DNA from: Primulina eburnea
Lineage: Eukaryota > Streptophyta > Magnoliopsida > Lamiales > Gesneriaceae
NCBI RefSeq assembly: GCF_022965805.1
Contig: NC_133101.1
Span: 16,153,054 to 16,217,053 of the forward strand
Length of the DNA stretch: 64,000 nt
Direction of reading: 5' to 3'
Each line of letters begins with the position of its first letter. The stretch's first letter is position 1. The notes under the pieces are model-generated. The model worked only from the letters and a program-made list of their open reading frames with translations. It did not search any database and was not told the origin of the DNA. Shown piece after piece: positions 33,140 to 44,161 of this stretch. The position numbers and the translations under genes were made by a program.

Positions 33140-34264
33140 TGTAAAATCCAAGAATTTTAAGTTTTGTCATTTAAGTTTTATCATCGATAGTATATTTTGG
33201 ATACCAGGATTTATCTCACTTTAGGATGTGAGATTTGTAAGATTTTACCAAGATTGAGTGAATAATAATATAGTGTATATTATTTGAAATAAGAAGATAA
33301 ATGTCTAATATTTAAGACGATATTGAGATATCGGGATAAAAATCAGGCAAAGGATAATAAAATCCCTAGAAATTCGAATTCCATGGTGTAAATATTTGAT
33401 AATTTCGAAATTGAGGGATAAAAGGATTTAGAGTTCGAATTTAAATCACAGATAGATATATCACGATTTGAGATAAAATATTTAAGTCAGATTTCAACCC
33501 GATATCACTCGATCCCGATAGCAGCTAACCCCTATAAATAGGAGGGCCCTATAGACTCGAAAAATCACACCTCATATCACACAAAATTTTCGAAATTTGT
33601 GCTCTAGTCTCCTTAGGAATTTTTCGAGCACACCGTCTACGTTTTTTTTAAATCTTGTTACGTTTATACGTTGGCACTGTGAGGATTCCCTGAAAATGGT
33701 TGGAATTCCAACATATGACCCTTAACAGTGGGATAGAACTGTTTTATGGCCTCGCCCCCTTAGAGGATTAAAACTTAGGGACTGACGTCAGTAAACCATG
33801 AAAGGTGAAAAGTTGCAGTGTTACAATGATATGAATACGATGTTACGATTATGAAGAGCATGCTGTAATTTTATGTTATTTTCGAAAAATATTGAAAATT
33901 TTTTTATGTCGTGTTCGATATCCCCCACTTGCTGAGTATTACCAACATACTCACCCCTTACACCCTTCCCCGGATAAATTCGAAGAACAGGTTGAAGAAG
34001 AAGAATCTGAACAATTTTGGGGATGGTGATGTTTGTGATTTAGTTTAGTTATGTTATTTCTTTTTGAATTATAGTACCTTCAATTTCATGTTAGACGTTT
34101 CCGCAAGTTTATTTTATTTCAGTTGTAAAGACAGTTGTTTTTTATTTGAGATTATGATTAATAAACTGGTATTTCGATTTATACTATGCTACGAAGCTGG
34201 TTGTTTTCAATTGTGTGATTGTTAAATGACGCCGATGTCAAATCCTGAGTTTCAGGGCGTGAAA
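33140..34264 (+). repeat. 5' LTR of gypsy B (with a 152-bp deletion)
   Basis: 1125 bp against 1277 bp for the reassembled 3' LTR. The missing segment corresponds to about 49585-49736 and is bounded by short aca repeats. The end is taken at 34264 (gcgtgaaa, corresponding to gcgtgaca in the 3' copy). Three ttcgaa palindromes lie within about 180 bp upstream of the TATA box. Confidence 0.85.
33533..33540 (+). promoter_or_regulatory. TATA box of gypsy B LTR
   Basis: tataaata in the context cccctataaatagg, a strong plant TATA box. The 3' LTR copy is at 49485-49492. Confidence 0.8.
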
Positions 34265-34270
34265 TTTTAG

Positions 34271-34282
34271 TGGTATCAGAGT
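34271..34282 (+). other. Primer-binding site of gypsy B
   Basis: tggtatcagagt lies six bases after the LTR. It matches the initiator tRNA-Met complement except for the last base. Confidence 0.85.
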
Positions 34283-35186
34283 CGCCAGGTTCATAATCCG
34301 AGTGGGAAAAATCGATTTTCAAAAAAAAAAAAATCGGGAAATTTCGGCCAAACAGGGCCTTCGCACGAGCGCCGCGGTTCCTCCGATTCCGGCCGCTTCT
34401 GGTACTCTTTCTTCGATCGGCGACTAGTTCCAGAACCGCCTCGATGAGATGAACAAAAGCCCTCAAACAATTTCAGATTTCGTGTTCAGGTGCAACCGAA
34501 ATTTTGGATCTACGATGTGGCGTCCGAAACCCTAACGCCGAATCTTATTTCATCCAATTACCCTAACAATCCTACTCCGAATTTCAATTCCTTTTACCCA
34601 AACAATTTACTATTCATGGGTAACATTTCCCAACAATCAATTTCAAGATCGGATCAGCCAATAGGAAACGCCCAATTTCAAGTGAGTCCACCGAGTTTGA
34701 GCGAGTTCCGGCCAAATTAAGTAGTTTTCCGACCGATTCTGGCCATGCCACCACCGGTCCCGTGATCCTGACCCCTTCACCGTCATATTCCTTTGCTCCG
34801 ACCATACTCCGGCGAGTCAACCCGGCGATTCAACTCGGCCGATTCAACGAGTCAACCCGCCAGCATACACCCTCTCGACACGTGTCTATCTCAAAACTTT
34901 CTATTTTTGGAAATTTTCGAAATTTTTTAATTTTCAGTACCTTATTCTATCCTGATATTTTATTCTGTTTCAGTGATTTTGTTCTAGGAGTTTTATTTTA
35001 CTTTTTATGTTGTTGCTATTTTATTCAGTATAACTTTGCTTCCTTTAGATTGGTCATGTTCTTTCTTTTAGAAATCAACAAAAAAATGTTCTATTTGGTA
35101 CATTGATTTCCATCTTTATTTCAGCAAAATCTATTGTATGAACATTAATCGTACAACAAATTCTTAGAACTTGCAATCTGTAGGAA
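34283..35186 (+). other. 5' leader of gypsy B
   Basis: About 900 bp between primer site and gag. It includes a short GC-rich stretch (34350-34450) and T-rich DNA. Open frames here are short and without a recognisable domain. Confidence 0.6.
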
Positions 35187-36814
35187 ATGGTCGGCAGACC
35201 CCCGAGACAAAACCGCAACCCGCGTTACGCTAATACCAACCGTGAAGGCGGACAGGAGAACGAGCAAGGGAATGGACCCCCGCCTGCAGTCAACTTAAGC
35301 TGAGCTGATCTTATGGCCATAGCCACCATTGTGGCACAACACTGCAAGGATTGGGAAACCAGAATGCCAATCAGCCACCACCACCTCCACCACCTAATGG
35401 AATTAGGTTCCACTATGAATCACTCCGCAAGAACAGGTGTCCAACCTTCAGTGGAGCTGCAGACCCTGAAGTTAGCCAGAGTTGGCTGAAAAGTGTAGAG
35501 ACGTAGCTGCGACTATTGGAAGTTCCCGAGGCACTGAAAGTGGACGTGACTGTGCCGTTCCTAGAAGATAAAGCAGGAAAATGGTGGGAAGCAATCTCAC
35601 CAGCCATGACAGCTGCAGGACCAAAGAGTTGGCAGCGATTTCGAGAAGCTTTTCTGAAACAGTATTATCCAGCCGAGGTCAGACTGCAGAAACTGAGTGA
35701 ATTTGAAATCTTCACTCAAACTCCGGATATGTCAGTCGTGGAATACACTTCCCAGTTCAATGCCCTTGGATCTTATGCTCCGGCAATCATGGCGGACGAA
35801 GTTTTGAAATTGCACCGTTTTAAAAAGAGATTGAACAGCAGGATCCAATCAGCTCCAGCAGTCTACCAATCCGCGAATTTTTCAGACCTAATGGGCGCAG
35901 CCATCCGTGCTGAAACTGACATCCAGTGCAGGAAGAAGGAATTTAAGAACAAAAGGCCCATGATTAGTCAGTCCTCACGCAGTAATCAGACTTTCAAGAA
36001 GCCTAACCAGTCCGGTGGACCATCTAAAGGGCCTTCGCCTACCTCAAGCTACCAAGATATTAAGCCTTGCCCAACTTGTCACTTACGACACCGGGGAGAA
36101 TGCCGAAAAAACAGTGGTGTATGCTTCGGATGTGGGAAAGAGGGACACCGAATTGCCGAATGCCCTACTGCCACCAACCAAGCCGCCGGGCCCAACAAGG
36201 GAACAAGGCCAAATACAGGAGCTAACCCCAACAAGCCAAAAGAAGGCAAGCCTAATGCCAGGATCTTTTCCATGACTCAAGAAGAGGCCGACGACGCCAA
36301 CGAAGTTGTTTCAGGTACCATCCAAACTCAAAAAGTGCCCGCTTATGAGTTATTTGATTGTGGTGCTACGCATTCATTTGTATCTAAGAGACTTGCTAAG
36401 AAACTAGGACTTAAGCCTGAACTATTAGCCGAACCTTTTCGAATAGCCACACCTACAAATAAGGCCATCGAAACTCAAGAGATTCACAGGGACTGTTTAA
36501 TCAGTATCGGTAATCAGACTTTCAGCGCAGACCTAATACAAATAGTCATGACCGATTTTGACATCATTCTGGGAATGGATTGGTTAGCCAGAAACAATGC
36601 AATAGTGGACTGTAAAGGGAAAAAAGTTAAACTCCGAACCCCGAATCAGAAAGAGATCGTGTTTCATGGTAAATCCAAGGAACAGAAATCACTCCTTTCC
36701 GCGTCCCAAGCATGGAAGGCCATGAAATCCGGAGAAGATATCTACCTAGCAATGGTTAGCGAAGTGCAAGGAGAAGTCAAACTGAAGATAGAAGACATCT
36801 CAGTCAGTATGTGA
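35187..36814 (+). pseudogene. gag and protease of gypsy B
   Basis: The ATG at 35187 (MVGRPPRQNRNPRYAN) is the probable gag start, but a TGA near 35300 and a frame change break the N-terminus. From 35516, 432 codons stay open: the gag core (GKWWEAISPA, WQRFREAFLKQYYP, YTSQFNALGSYAP), a first Cys motif CPTCHLRHRGEC, a CCHC knuckle CFGCGKEGHRIAEC (36122-36163), then a protease with LFDCGATHSF and IILGMDWLARNN. The protease motif has Cys where Ser or Thr is usual (DCG), as in element 1. The frame ends at 36812-36814, just before the RT. Confidence 0.88.
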
Positions 36815-37436
36815 GTTCCCGGATGTTTTTCCAGAAGAACTCCCAGGGACAGTCCCGGACCACGAAGTCGAGTTCGAAATTAATCTGGTTCCTGGTGCAG
36901 CACCAATTTCTAAAGCACCTTACAGGATGGCGCCAGCTGAACTCAAGGAGTTAAAGGAACAACTCCAAGAATTGTTAGACAAAAAGCAAGTCCGACCCAG
37001 TGTGTCCCCTTGGGGAGCTCCAGTACTCTTTGTAAAGAAGAAAGATGGGAGTATGAGATTGTGCATTGACTATAGAGAACTGAACAAGATCACAATCAAG
37101 AACAAGTACCCCGTCCCGAGGATTGACGACCTGTTTGATCAGCTTAAAGGAGCCGCAGTCTTTTCTAAACTAGATCTGAGGACTGGATACCACCAACTGA
37201 AGGTCAGGGCTGAAGATATTCCCAAAACAGCTTTTCGGACAAGATATGGGCATTATGAGTTCACAGTGATGCCTTTTGGGTTGACCAACGCGCCTGCAGC
37301 CTTCATGAACCTAATTAACAGAGTTTTCAAGTCATTCCTGGATCAGTTCATTGTAGTATTTATTGATAACATCCTCGTATATTCCTCAAACGAGAAGATC
37401 ACGAAGAGCATCTCCGCATTGCACTTCAGACTTTGA
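36815..37436 (+). pseudogene. Reverse transcriptase of gypsy B, catalytic Asp lost
   Basis: From 36927, 169 codons are open: [82 protein letters not shown]. The catalytic motif reads FIDN at 37359-37370, where the family has FIDD (element 1 keeps FIDD). Losing the second aspartate should abolish polymerase activity. The codon pair gatAAC versus gacGAC fits decay at a CpG. A frameshift follows after VYSSNE. Confidence 0.9.
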
Positions 37437-38310
37437 GAGAGAAGGAACTCTATGCTAAGTTTAAGAAGTGTGAGTTCTGGCTATACAGTGTATCCTTTTT
37501 AGGGCACGTGATCTCTGAAGCAGGAGTATCAGTGGATCCCAGGAAAGTGGAAGCAATTACAGAGTGGCCAAAACCTAAAAACGCCACAGACATCAGGAAC
37601 TTTCTTGTACTGGCAGGTTATTACAGAAAGTTCGTTGAAGGTTTTTCTTCGATTGCCATACCACTGACTAAACTCACCCAGAAGAATTCCAAGTTCATCT
37701 AGGACGAAGGTTGCGAGAAAATTTTTCAGTCATTAAAAGAGAAGCTCGCATCCACACCAGTGCTAATCTTACCCACTGAAGACAAGGAATTCACCATCTA
37801 CAGTGACGCTTCTAAGGAAGGTCTGGGATGCGTACTCATGCAAGAGGGAAGAGTGATCGCCTATGCGTCAAGGCAGTTGAGACCGCACAGCAGAACTACC
37901 CTACGCATGATCTAGAGCTAGCAGCAGTTGTCTTTGCTTTAAAATTTTGGAGGCACTATCTCTATGGTGCCAAGTGTGAAATTTTCACAGATCACCAGAG
38001 TCTCAAGTACCTGTTCACCCAAAAAGAACTGAACATGAGGCAAAGGCGGTGGATCGAACTACTGAAGGATTACGACTTGACTATAAGTTACCATCCAGGT
38101 AAAGCAAACAAGGTGTCCGATGCTCTGAGTCAGAAAAGTGGGAACAAGACCACCCTGGCTTCACTCTCCGCTCGGCCATGTCTGCAAGAAACCGTCAAGT
38201 TAAACCAGGACCGAGACCCTGAGCTAAAGAAACTTAAGGGACAAGTCCAAAGCGGGAAGTCTCAAGATCTACAGATTGATGACAAAGGAGTCTTATGGAT
38301 GCAAGGGTGA
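37437..38310 (+). pseudogene. RT connection and RNase H of gypsy B
   Basis: Segments are [42 protein letters not shown], a TAG near 37700 in place of Trp, [18 protein letters not shown], and then in another frame [20 protein letters not shown] and [20 protein letters not shown]. The end [15 protein letters not shown] is the classical gypsy RNase H C-terminus. A TGA at 38308 precedes the integrase. Confidence 0.85.
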
Positions 38311-39600
38311 CTGTGTGTACCAGACAACGATAACCTTCGCCAAGAAATACTGTCAGAAGCACACAAATCAAAGCTTTCAGTCCATCCAGGGAGTACGAAG
38401 ATGTACAGAGATCTTAAAAGCAATTTTTGGTGGAATGGAATGAAAAGAGACGTGGCAGAATTTGTCTTTAAATGCCAAGTGTGTCAATAGGTCAAAGCAG
38501 AGCACCAACGACCTGGAGGATTATTGCAACCTTTGGAAATACCTGAATGAAAATGGGAGCATATCTCCATGGACTTTGTGGTAGGGTTACCAAAGTCAAG
38601 GCAAGGTCAGGACAGAATATGGGTAATTGTAGATAGACTTACAAAATCCGCACACTTCCTACCTGTCCATATGAACTACAATCTGGATAAGTTGGCTACA
38701 CTGTATATGGATAATATTGTACGACTTCATGGAGTACCAGTGAGCATCCTGTCTGACAGAGACCCAAGATTCGTCTCACGTTTTTTGAAGAGCTTTCAGG
38801 GGGCCATGGGAACAAAAGTTACTCTTAGTACGGCCTATCACCCTCAAACCGATGCCAAACCGAGAGAACAATTCAAACCTTGGAAGATATGCTGCGAGCG
38901 TGCGCCCTAGAATTCAGTAGCAATTGGAGCAATCAGCTACCATTGATCGAGTTTGCGTATAATAACAGCTATCACAGCATTATTGGGAAGGCTCCATACG
39001 AAGCCTTGAAATGGGAGAAAAATCAATAGTAGGACCAGAACTCGTACAGACAACAATAGACAAGGTTACAGTCGTCCGAGAGAAACTCAAGGCAGCTCAA
39101 GATCGACAAAAGAGTTGGGCAGATCTGAAAAGAAGGCCAGTAGAATTCAATATTGGTGAGAAGGCCTACGTAAAAGTCTCGCCGATGAAAGGAGTGGTCC
39201 GATTCAGTAAAGCCAGGAAGCTGAACCCCCGTTATGTAGGACCTTTGGGATTTTGGAAAAGGTGGGCACACTAGCATACAGATTGGCCCTGCCACCAAGC
39301 ATGTCTAGAATTCACAACGTTTTCCACGTGTCCCAACTACGGAAATACATCTCGGACCCAAGCCACGTGTTGGAAGCAGAACCGCTCATGATCGAAAGTA
39401 ACTTCGGAGAAGAGCTGAAGTACGAAAAAGTTCCCATTAGAATCGTGGACACCAAGGACCAAGTACTAAGACGACGAATAATTCCCTACGTCAAGGTACA
39501 ATGGTCTAACCACACCGAAAGAGAAGCCACGTGGGAGCTAGAAGAAAGGATAAGAAACCAATACTCGTACCTCTTGTTTCGAGGACGAAACTTCCCATAA
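38311..39600 (+). pseudogene. Integrase and C-terminal chromodomain of gypsy B
   Basis: The HHCC region ([14 protein letters not shown], then CQVCQ with a stop) precedes the core: ISMDFVVGLPKSRQGQ and VSILSDRDPRF (catalytic Asps). A single-base loss at about 38860 turns the TDGQTERTIQ block into another frame, exactly at the catalytic Glu. Then come FAYNNSYHSI, a GPFG-like region with another shift near 39250, and 39253-39600 encoding VFHVSQLRKYI, YVKVQWSNHTEREATWELEE, a chromodomain. Chromodomains of this class guide insertion to methylated-histone chromatin. It ends TAA at 39598-39600. Confidence 0.88.
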
Positions 39601-39611
39601 GGAGGGAGGGA
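39599..39611 (+). other. Polypurine tract of gypsy B
   Basis: aaggagggaggga ends directly before the 3' LTR at 39612 and overlaps the pol stop codon. Confidence 0.8.
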
Positions 39612-39983
39612 TGTAAAATCCAAGAATTTTAAGTTTTTTCATTTAAGTTTTATCATCGATAGTATATTTTGGATACCAGGATTTATCTCATCTTAGGATG
39701 TGAGATTTGTAAGATTTTACCAAGATTGAGTGATTAATAATATCGTGTATATTATTTGAAATAAGCAGATAAATGTCTAAGATTTAAGACGATATTGAGA
39801 TATCGAGATAAAAATCAGGCAAAGGATAATAAAATCCCTAGAAATTCGAATTCCATGGTGTAAATATTTGATAATTTCGAAATTGAGGGATAGAAGGATT
39901 TAGAGTTCGAATTTAAATCACGGATAGATATATCACGATTCGAGATAAAAGATTTAAGCCAGATTTCAACGCGATATCACTCG
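39612..39983 (+). repeat. 3' LTR of gypsy B, first part
   Basis: 372 bp matching 33140 onward. The last five bases actcg (39979-39983) are the target duplication of copia C. The LTR resumes at 49464. Confidence 0.9.
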
Positions 39984-42023
39984 TGTTAGAGTATGTGCAC
40001 GTCGAGCCAAGTGTTGGCCGAGTGTTCATAATGAAACTCTATGTATAAACAGTCTTTATTTTAATAATATTTGAAATTATTGTTTTGGCACTTCTTTATC
40101 TGTATACCCATGCTAGTTGCATAGATAAAGTCCTTGAATATACAAATAGTATAAAGAATATGAGATGCTCATATGATGAGTATCATGAAACTCATATTTG
40201 GTATATTCTAAACAGTTCCTAGTCGATTCAGCCGCCGCTAAGAAGGATATAGGCCGCTCGAGTTCGAGACTAGTATCTGCGATGTGAGTGCCATGTTTCA
40301 TTGGTAGGGGACATTGTGATGTCCGAGCATGCAGATAGGTGCTCCCGGTAGAGTGCACTGAACAACCCTCCATAAAGGACTTTCCAAGTGGTTCTCACTT
40401 ATCGAGTGGAAACGTCCTAGTTTATGGTTGTACACCATTAGTCCTTATGACCCGAGACAACATTGAGACTCTATGTGCTAGCATTACACTTTGACTTGTT
40501 TATCGACTCTCATGGGGTCATCAGGTGGCAAGGTTGGGTGTTTTGCCGAAACATATAGGAGTCGATGCATTGTAGTCGGGGATTCACCGCTTACCTTCGG
40601 GTATGGATATCCTATGTGATCTCATGTGTATGTAGTATGAAATATTTGATCAGATTATGGTGGTAATTATGAAAGGGGTTTCATAGATTACACCATCGAT
40701 GCAACTACGACATGACACATAGTATCGATTCATTGACAACTCTCGATATGTTTTCGAATGGGTCGGGATATATGAGTTGAAGGGACCGTATTGTACGCTA
40801 ACCATAATTGAATGGTTTTTTCAGGCACTATCATTTGATACCTAGGGAATCATGTAAACGATACTGCTAGGCGTTTAACATGATTGGTTGGGTACTATCA
40901 GACTTGAGTTCTGACGTTCTTGTTATCGAGGAGTTGATAATTAAGAATGGAGCAATTGGGGTATGCTCGAATAAGGACATGTTTAGTCCGAATCACATGG
41001 AGATGTGAACCTACGGCTAGTTGTATCAATGAACCATTGAGGGCCACCCAAGTACTAGCTTTTTAGATCTCGTTGAGAATTAAAATATCTCAATGTGTTG
41101 AACGGCTTATAAAGTAGTTTATAAGCGTAAATAAAATATAAATATGACTTCTATAAGGAGAATGTAATTTTTAATTTGAGGAAGTGTTCCTAAATTAAAA
41201 GTTGGCCAAACAAATAATGTGTTTGAAAATTGTGATTTTCATAAACATTATTATGGACTAAATTAAATTAATTCAAGTGTTGAATTAATTAAACACTAGT
41301 GGACCTAGTAGAGTCCAAATAATTAAATTAATTCAAGTCTTGGATTAATTAAATAACATTGGGCCTTGTAGAGCCTAATTAGAAATAATTATTAAACTAG
41401 TGGGCTTCATTAAAATCAAGTAAACTTTAAATGGACTCAAATATGTTCGGGACATTTAAATAAAAGTCAATGGGCCTCGTAATTGTTGCAAGGCCAAATA
41501 GAATGTGCATGGGGAGGAGAAGAGTTGGGAGACAACTTTTTTTATGTCCAAGGCATGGCATGCTTTTGGGACACCACAACAACATTTTCCACAACCAAGA
41601 AAAGTATCCTCCCTTCTCTCCTCGTGCCTTGGAAAAAATTTTGAGCTCTTTTCTCCCTCATTTTTGCTTCTTCAATTGTTGAAGATTGCATACACTTCTC
41701 AAAGAAAAATGCCATGCATTTTCTAGTGCAAGTGTAAGGTGGATCTAGCTAGTTGGTGGTAGGCTTAATATTTGAGCAAGGAGTGCTCAATGGAGAGCTT
41801 GTAGATTGTCTACAATTGAAGACCCTAGTTGTTTACAACTTGGTTGGAGCCAAACATCAATCTCAAGAGATTGATATGTATACTTTCTAAACACACTATG
41901 TATGACATTTTTGTGTTTTTGTGTTTGCTACACCTTCTAGGCATGAGGTGTTCGAATTTCTTGTTGAATAACAATTTTGAAAATTCCGTTACGCATTTGA
42001 ACACCTTATTCGATCCCCTTTCA
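39984..42023 (+). repeat. 5' LTR of copia C
   Basis: 2040 bp from TGTTAGAGTATGTGC to CCCCTTTCA. It holds inverted repeats at about 41168-41350. Open frames such as 41505-41726 and 41829-42041 recur in the 3' LTR and match no protein family, so they are treated as noncoding. Confidence 0.92.
41168..41350. repeat. Inverted repeats in the copia C LTR
   Basis: Four dyads: 41168-41200 (ttttaattt... with complementary arm), 41216-41250 (aatgtgtttgaaaa... with complementary arm), about 41267-41290 (aattaattcaag-tgt-tgaattaatt region) and a degenerate copy near 41325-41350. They occupy the same LTR zone as the dyads of copia A. The 3' LTR repeats them at about 48608-48790. Confidence 0.7.
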
Positions 42024-42025
42024 AT

Positions 42026-42038
42026 TGGTATCATGAGC
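42026..42038 (+). other. Primer-binding site of copia C (variant)
   Basis: tggtatcatgagc lies two bases after the LTR. Compared with TGGTATCAGAGC it has an extra t, so pairing with initiator tRNA-Met would be imperfect. Confidence 0.7.
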
Positions 42039-42147
42039 TAAGGATACTATTTTGTGTAGCATATACATAATATTATGTTGAGGTCTATTTCTAACCGCAT
42101 GAGATGAAATTTTGCAACAAAAAACAAGGCAATGAAATGGTGATTTC

Positions 42148-42246
42148 GGGCAGCTTGTTGCTGCCCATTTCGAGCAGCTCGGGCTGCCCGTGGGGCTGCC
42201 CATTTTGGGCAGCAAGGGCAGCCCAAGGGGCTGCCCGAACAGCCCC
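42148..42246. repeat. gggcagc/gctgccc repeat block in the copia C leader
   Basis: Eight copies of gggcagc or its complement start at about 42148, 42160, 42173, 42183, 42195, 42207, 42216 and 42230, roughly every 12 bp, so same-sense pairs lie about 23 bp apart. Copia A has different GC-rich DNA here. Confidence 0.85.
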
Positions 42247-43339
42247 TATCTTTTAATAAAAAAAAAAAATTTTTGGCCGGAATCTGGCGACGGAGCTCCG
42301 GCGACGGTAATGACGACTAGGGTTTCCAAAAGTTTTTTGGATTATCAAAGTTTCATGGGCCTTGATGTTGTTGGGCCGTTAGATGGCTAACATATTTGTG
42401 AAATTTAAATGGGCCAAAATGTTTTTGGTGGAAAATGATTTTTTGGGCCCTTAAGTTTAAATTTACAAAGGTTGTAAATATTTTCTCATGAAATAAATAA
42501 TTGAAGTTGGAGTTTAATTATTTATAGTAAATGGTGATTTACAAGAAATTCGGTTATAAATAAATTAATTAGAAAGTAGACAAAGGTGTTTGTATACTTT
42601 GTTAATTTAGTTTATAATCGTGGCGGTTAGTGATTCGATCAAGATATATAATATTGGATCAATTAATTATTGTGATAATTAATTGATGGTGTATGATATG
42701 TGATATTATGCATGAAGGATGATCAAAAGCCCAAGCCCAATTTGCTAGGTGTATGCTAGGATATTTTGTGTTGAATGATTGTAATAATTATCAAATTTAA
42801 AGTGAGCTTGATTTATGGCCCGTTCCCACCCCATGAGATGTATCTCTATTTGCCATGGATATTTATTTGTAAATATTAGTATAGTGTAAGATCAAGATTG
42901 GAAGATGGTGGCCTTGATGATTATGAAGATCGAAGACATGTAAATATTGGAAGCATGTGTAATATATTTGTAAATCTATTTGCCTAGGATTGGACCTAGG
43001 CCCGTGTTTAGCTCACACGGGCCATTAGTTTTGGGGCAATTGATCATCTTTGTTTTGTTTACTGTTTATAATATATGCATGATATGTTATAAATAATGAG
43101 TATGTGCGTTATTATTATGATAATAACAAAGTTGCATGAATCCGGCAAACATACGATCAAATATGGCGAGCTTTTAAATAAAATTAATGATGAGACCTTT
43201 CAAAAATTAAAAACCCTCATTTTGAATAAGATTCAAAATTAATATCAAGCCCGAAAAGGGGAATTATAAATTTGTTTATAATTTCCATGTCTTCCATCGA
43301 CAATGGGTGCATGATGAACGCTACATGTGCTCGGGGCTC

Positions 43340-43628
43340 GGCTCATATTATTGGGGGAGTCCTGGGTGCCGGAAAGCTGTGACATCCATTGACATGGTGA
43401 TGTGAACTACGTGGAACTCCCTTGATTTCGGCTCATATTATTGAGGGAACTCATGGCGACCGTCCATTAAGGTTCAACATCGATGGGTAAGGCTTGACAC
43501 GTAAAGACGAACGACGTCATATTATTGGGTCCTAATCAAACGTGAGACAAAAGTTTACGTAGAGGGTTGCATTGTGATGCAATTGGAAACTACCTTTTAG
43601 GAATTGTGATTGGCTGATATTATTCGGG
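43340..43628 (+). repeat. Four leader motifs (tattattgggg) at ~90-bp spacing, copia C
   Basis: Starts at 43340, 43430, 43516 and 43612, the same order and variants as in copia A, ending with ggctgatattattcggg in both. They lie 200-480 bp before the gag start. Confidence 0.8.
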
Positions 43629-43820
43629 ATCATGATTCGCTAATTGGACCTTGCGTATCTACTGAGGAAAAGAGTTTCCCGTTTTCACTAGAGGGTAGTG
43701 AAAGATGTCAAAATAGTGGGAGTAAACATTTATAAAGTAAAAGTCCATACTTTATATCTTACTAAATATTTTAAAATAGTCATTAACATTTATCTGTTTA
43801 CTTTTCAATACTTTTTGACA

Positions 43821-44146
43821 ATGTCTTTGATTCGCAATCTGCTATCTGTATTACTCGACAAACACATATTAACCGGACCTAATTACCTCAATTGGCTAAG
43901 AATATGAAAATCGTCTTGAATTCGGAAAGGATAGCGTATACACTTACTGAGTCGCCCCATGTTGAGGCTCCGACTAGCTGCACTCCTGAGGAATTGCAGA
44001 CTTACAAGGAATGGTTTGACCATGACTTGAAAGCCAAGTGTTATATGCAGTCTTCTATGAAAGATGAGAGGTCGGTTCTTTATGTGAGCTCTTCATCTGG
44101 TACGAAGACTGGTCCACATGGTAAGGGAAAGAAGCGTTCTTTCTAG
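43821..44146 (+). pseudogene. gag of copia C with internal deletion
   Basis: The ATG at 43821 matches the copia A gag start. The frame runs to LTGPNYLNWLRI and a one-base change shifts it; it continues as KNMKIVLNSERIAYTL up to the Lys-rich GKGKKRSF near 44140. By comparison with copia A, roughly 380 bp of the middle (the MSNELQ...LINYEATIEKE part) is absent, so the capsid domain is mostly lost. This Gag could not assemble normally. Confidence 0.85.
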
Positions 44147-44161
44147 CGTCCCAAGAAGAAT

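Larger units (their letters stand above)
42039..43820 (+). other. 5' leader of copia C
   Basis: About 1.8 kb collinear with the copia A leader apart from the PIF/Harbinger insertion there. It includes a GC-rich repeat block (42148-42246) and four spaced motifs (43340-43628). No gene is recognised. Confidence 0.7.

Noticed and set aside
41829..42041. Conserved small frame in the copia C LTR, also at 49264-49473
   Set aside because: Conserved only because the LTRs are copies; no family match and it ends in the LTR/primer junction.
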